Positions 6,128 to 6,753 of a stretch of 6,753 bases of DNA are shown here, piece by piece (position 1 is the stretch's first letter; each line of letters begins with the position of its first letter). Location: assembly GCA_001770785.1 (NCBI GenBank), contig MERZ01000150.1, forward strand, positions 1 through 6,753. Reading direction: 5' to 3'. Below the pieces are notes generated by a model. It was not told the DNA's origin and did no database searches. It saw nothing but the letters and a program-made list of their open reading frames with translations. Made by a program: the position numbers and the translations under genes. This stretch comes from Burkholderiales bacterium RIFCSPHIGHO2_12_FULL_61_11 (GTDB taxonomy: Bacteria; Pseudomonadota; Gammaproteobacteria; Burkholderiales; Burkholderiaceae_C).

Positions 6128-6577
6128 ATGAAAAAGACACTTTCCATCGCCGCCCTGAGCCTGTTGTCCCTGTCCAGCCTCTTGACCGCGCCTGCACAGG
6201 CTGCCACCGCAACCGGCACATTCAACGTGGGCCTGACCCTAACGTCAAAGTGCGAGATCAACAACCCGACTGACTTGGCGATGACCTACACCTCGTTCCA
6301 GACCGGTGCGTCAACCGGTACCTCCACGATTAACGTAAAGTGCACCAACACACTCCCTTACTCGCTCGCACTCGACTCCCTCTCGGTGACTGATGCTGAC
6401 ACGAATCTGACCTACACCCTGGCCCTGAGCGGAGCGACCGCCGCAGGCACCGGTGCGGATCAAGTTATCACCGTTACGGGCAACATTGCATCCGGTCAGA
6501 GTGGCAACTGCGCCACGGCGAGCTGCACCAACGCTGCCAGTGCCAACAAACAGCGTACCCTGACGGTGACCTACTAA
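6128..6577 (+). CDS. Spore coat U domain / Csu-type fimbrial major subunit
   Basis: A 149-residue secreted protein of the spore coat U (SCPU) family, which includes the CsuA/B-type pilins of archaic chaperone-usher pili. Residues 1-25 form a clear signal peptide (MKKT, a long Leu/Ser/Ala core, then APAQA) with cleavage before ATATGTF. The mature chain is rich in Thr, Ser, Asn and Ala, as expected for an all-beta pilin. It begins TGTFNVGLTLTSKCEI (29-44), continues to TSTINVKCTNTLPYSLALD (65-83), then GTGADQVITVTGNIASGQ (107-124), and ends RTLTVTY, the usual SCPU closing strand. Cysteines C42 and C72 fit the conserved family disulfide; C128 and C133 may form a second, local one. The aromatic-poor middle is compact, and the protein is slightly shorter than many SCPU proteins. 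It has its own promoter and is followed 47 bp later by another secreted protein with a similar mature start, consistent with a pilus operon running out of the window. The chaperone and usher genes are not visible. Confidence 0.85.
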   Translation: MKKTLSIAALSLLSLSSLLTAPAQAATATGTFNVGLTLTSKCEINNPTDLAMTYTSFQTGASTGTSTINVKCTNTLPYSLALDSLSVTDADTNLTYTLALSGATAAGTGADQVITVTGNIASGQSGNCATASCTNAASANKQRTLTVTY

Positions 6578-6624
6578 GCCATTAGGACTCCGTAGCACCC
6601 TCAGCAGCCCGGAAACATCGATAC

Positions 6625-6753
6625 ATGAGCACCAAGCTCGTCCTCGCTGTTTCCCTGCTGCTGGCTGCCGCAACCAGTTTCGCAGGCAGCGCGAACGGCC
6701 AGTTCGCGGTCCGGATCAACCTGAACAACAGCCACAACAGTTGCACCAGCGCG
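6625..6753 (+). CDS. Second secreted subunit, probably fimbrial (truncated by window edge)
   Basis: The first 43 codons of a gene that runs off the right edge with no stop. The ATG at 6625 is preceded by GGAAA (6611-6615), 9 bases upstream. Residues 1-20 form a signal peptide (MSTKLVLAVSLLLAAATSFA), with cleavage before GSANG. The mature start, NGQFAVRINLNNSHNSC, has the same pattern as TGTFNVGLTLTSKC in the gene before it: a Gly-x-Phe-x-Val strand, then alternating hydrophobics, then a cysteine. That makes a second SCPU-type or Csu-type subunit the best guess. Only about 23 mature residues are available, so the family call is tentative, while secretion is well supported. Confidence 0.65.
   Translation, partial: MSTKLVLAVSLLLAAATSFAGSANGQFAVRINLNNSHNSCTSA

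Noticed and set aside
6311..6673. A 120-codon minus-strand open frame over the fimbrial genes
   Set aside because: It is antisense to a clear secreted subunit and to the start of a second, with no family features.
1..6753. CRISPR arrays, tRNA or rRNA genes, insertion sequences or phage attachment sites
   Set aside because: No regularly spaced repeats of suitable length, no cloverleaf or rRNA sequence, and no transposase or integrase were seen on either strand.

Overview
The window is GC-rich, densely coded bacterial chromosome. The protein content suggests a beta-proteobacterium of the order Burkholderiales, probably close to the Comamonadaceae. That placement is inferred from two periplasmic receptors of the Bug/TctC family beside a fumarylacetoacetate hydrolase-family enzyme, and from general protein character; no rRNA or other marker is present to confirm it.

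Layout. (1) Bases 91-963, minus strand: a complete FAH-family hydrolase with its metal-binding residues intact. (2) A 241-bp divergent control region (964-1204) with phased ATTGG/GAATTG repeats. (3) A plus-strand cluster at 1205-3938: two tandem Bug/TctC-type solute receptors with signal peptides, then a ModA-like periplasmic-binding-fold protein with no visible signal peptide. The spacings (62 bp and 14 bp) suggest one transcription unit. (4) The cluster ends at a perfect 18-bp palindrome followed by T5. It holds the stop codon of the last cluster gene on one arm and the stop codon of the convergent htpG on the other. (5) htpG, the Hsp90 chaperone, complete on the minus strand (3945-5861). 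(6) A 266-bp AT-rich divergent region (5862-6127) with an 8-bp-arm inverted repeat and a good sigma70-like promoter facing right. (7) At 6128-6577, a small secreted protein of the spore coat U/Csu-type fimbrial subunit family, followed at 6625 by the first 43 codons of a second secreted protein with a similar mature N-terminus. This is the start of a probable chaperone-usher (Csu-like) pilus locus that continues past the window edge.

How the genes may work together. The FAH-family enzyme and the receptors fit a small carboxylate capture and catabolism locus. The receptors would bind an organic acid in the periplasm, the TctAB-type membrane components must be encoded elsewhere, and the hydrolase would act on a keto-acid or acylpyruvate-type intermediate in the cytoplasm. 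The substrate cannot be read from the sequence. htpG is a housekeeping/stress gene, and the fimbrial genes are an independent surface-structure unit.

Most of the window is ordinary. The points most worth a second look are the stop-codon-sharing terminator, the signal-less ModA-like protein co-transcribed with Bug receptors, the phased repeats in front of the receptor cluster, and the truncated fimbrial locus.
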